A DNA stretch of 5,947 nucleotides from an uncultured Ruminococcus sp. (lineage in GTDB: Bacteria > Bacillota > Clostridia > Oscillospirales > CAG-272): assembly GCA_902766575.1 (NCBI GenBank), contig CACXED010000355.1:1-5947 (forward strand). Direction: 5' to 3'. Below the pieces are notes generated by a model that saw only the letters and a program-made list of their open reading frames with translations, was not told the origin of the DNA and searched no databases. The position numbers were made by a program, and so were the translations under genes. Shown one piece after another: positions 5,037 through 5,947 of this stretch (position 1 is the stretch's first letter; every line of letters begins with the position of its first letter).

Positions 5037-5947
5037 ATGAAACGCAGATTATCACTTCTGCTCTGTCTCATGCTCATCCTTTCCGCGGCTTCCTGCGGCG
5101 GCGAGACCGGCGGAGAGACAAAAACGACGACCTCCGGCAATGACAGCGAAAGCACGACCGAAGCTAAATCCGAATACGATTTTGCAGACATTGACTACGG
5201 CGGTAAGGACTTCGTTTTTCTCAACTTTGACAGCACGACAGTCACCCGCTCCATGCGCTGTGTTGACAGCGAAATGACAGGCGACATTCTTGACGACGCT
5301 ATCTGGAAGCGCAGCTCCGAGCTTGAGGATATGTATGATTTGAATATTGTTGAAAAACTTGAAGCATACGACCAGATAGACGATATGGTGCGTTCAACCG
5401 TCCTGTCAGGCGACGATGAATATCAGGTCGCGTTCCCTCTGACCGCACAGATGGCGAGCCTGTTCACCGACGGACTTGTCTGGAATCTCAACGAGGGCTC
5501 GGGTTTCCAGTTCGACAAGCCTTGGTGGGACAGCGCAGTTATGTCGGAAGCGGCAGTCGGCGAGGACAAGGCTATCTACTTCGCTTCGAGCGACATCAGC
5601 CTGCACAACTTCAACATGAGCTGGTGTATGTATTTCAACCGCAACATGGTGATAGACCATCAGCTCGAGCTTCCGTATGACACGGTAAAAGAGGGCAAGT
5701 GGACCTACGACGAGCTGCTTAAGTATATCAGCGTCGGTCACAACCTTAACGGAGACGCAAGCTACGCGTGGAACAAGGACGGAAAATCTATCTACGGTAT
5801 AACCACCATGAAGCCCGACGGAATCACTAACTCCTTTGTCGCCTGCGGTGAGAAGTACATTTCGATGAATAACGGCGATCCGGTACTCGCAGCCGGTTCG
5901 GAACACTTCTACAATATAGCCGACAAGCTGGCTAAGGTCTACGGCAC
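5037..5947 (+). CDS. ABC transporter extracellular solute-binding lipoprotein (carbohydrate type), 3'-truncated by the window edge
   Basis: The frame runs open from the ATG at 5037 to the right edge, giving 303 residues of a protein whose relatives are usually about 450-550 long. It starts with a lipoprotein signal peptide: MKRR, a leucine-rich core (5-15) and the lipobox SAASC with acylated Cys20. A flexible Gly/Ser/Thr/Glu linker (21-47) then tethers it to the membrane. The mature domain resembles the large family-1 solute-binding proteins of Clostridia: DFADIDYGGKDFVFL (48-62), the DDAIWKRSSELEDMYDLNI block (86-104), the IYFASSDISLHNFNMSW region (180-196), YFNRNMV (199-205) and KEGKWTYDELL (218-228). 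These capture oligosaccharides outside the cell and hand them to two permeases, usually encoded downstream. The ribosome site AGAAAGG (5018-5024) is 12 bases from the ATG, rather far. The divergent AraC-type gene is a usual partner. The ligand is unknown; beta-glucan oligosaccharides are a guess from the nearby GH5 gene. Confidence 0.88.
   Translation, partial: MKRRLSLLLCLMLILSAASCGGETGGETKTTTSGNDSESTTEAKSEYDFADIDYGGKDFVFLNFDSTTVTRSMRCVDSEMTGDILDDAIWKRSSELEDMYDLNIVEKLEAYDQIDDMVRSTVLSGDDEYQVAFPLTAQMASLFTDGLVWNLNEGSGFQFDKPWWDSAVMSEAAVGEDKAIYFASSDISLHNFNMSWCMYFNRNMVIDHQLELPYDTVKEGKWTYDELLKYISVGHNLNGDASYAWNKDGKSIYGITTMKPDGITNSFVACGEKYISMNNGDPVLAAGSEHFYNIADKLAKVYG

Noticed and set aside
5026..5040. 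Four-codon leader ORF (ATG GTA ATA TTA TGA) overlapping the start of the lipoprotein gene
   Set aside because: The only purine-rich site ends 1-2 bases before this ATG, too close to serve it. The peptide has no attenuator-like codons. Overlap with the true ATG is easily by chance.

Overview
The window looks like a chromosomal segment of a plant-polysaccharide-using Clostridia bacterium, probably a Ruminococcus/Oscillospiraceae-type gut or rumen Firmicute. This is inferred from four things. Coding regions are fairly GC-rich and C/G-ending, separated by AT-rich intergenic regions carrying near-consensus sigma-A promoters. Shine-Dalgarno sites are purine-rich. The window holds a DUF3737 protein and a CelC-like family-5 glycoside hydrolase. 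It also holds a Clostridia-style lipoprotein solute-binding protein next to an AraC-type regulator. No RNA gene, CRISPR array, insertion sequence or prophage gene was seen.

Layout. Positions 1-1890 (+) hold the 3' part of an FtsX/MacB-type ABC permease gene (cut by the left edge) and, 15 bp on, its LolD/MacB-type ATPase. A strong bidirectional hairpin follows. A DUF3737 beta-helix protein (2007-2849, -) converges on that pair. A 158-bp divergent region (2850-3007) then carries back-to-back sigma-A promoters, one for the DUF3737 gene and one for a monocistronic GH5 endoglucanase-type gene (3008-4027, +). The GH5 gene ends in a clear intrinsic terminator that abuts the stop codon of a convergent AraC-family regulator (4070-4912, -). 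The regulator gene is divergent from a carbohydrate-type ABC solute-binding lipoprotein (5037 to the right edge, +). The 124-bp region between them carries two sigma-A promoters that overlap almost completely on opposite strands.

How the genes may work together. The right half reads as a small glycan-use module. The lipoprotein would capture an oligosaccharide outside the cell, with permeases presumably encoded beyond the right edge. The GH5 enzyme has no signal peptide, dockerin or binding module, so it would cut imported beta-glucan oligosaccharides in the cytoplasm. The AraC-type protein would sense a sugar and control the system. In support, the GH5 and AraC promoters share the same two blocks at the same spacing (GCTATTGCA-N15-TGCTATAATA). 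The substrate and the regulatory link are inferences. The left-hand ABC pair and the DUF3737 protein have no evident link to this module.

No unmistakably novel system is visible. The most interesting signals are regulatory: the overlapping divergent promoters, the matched GH5/AraC promoters, and repeat motifs in the two control regions.
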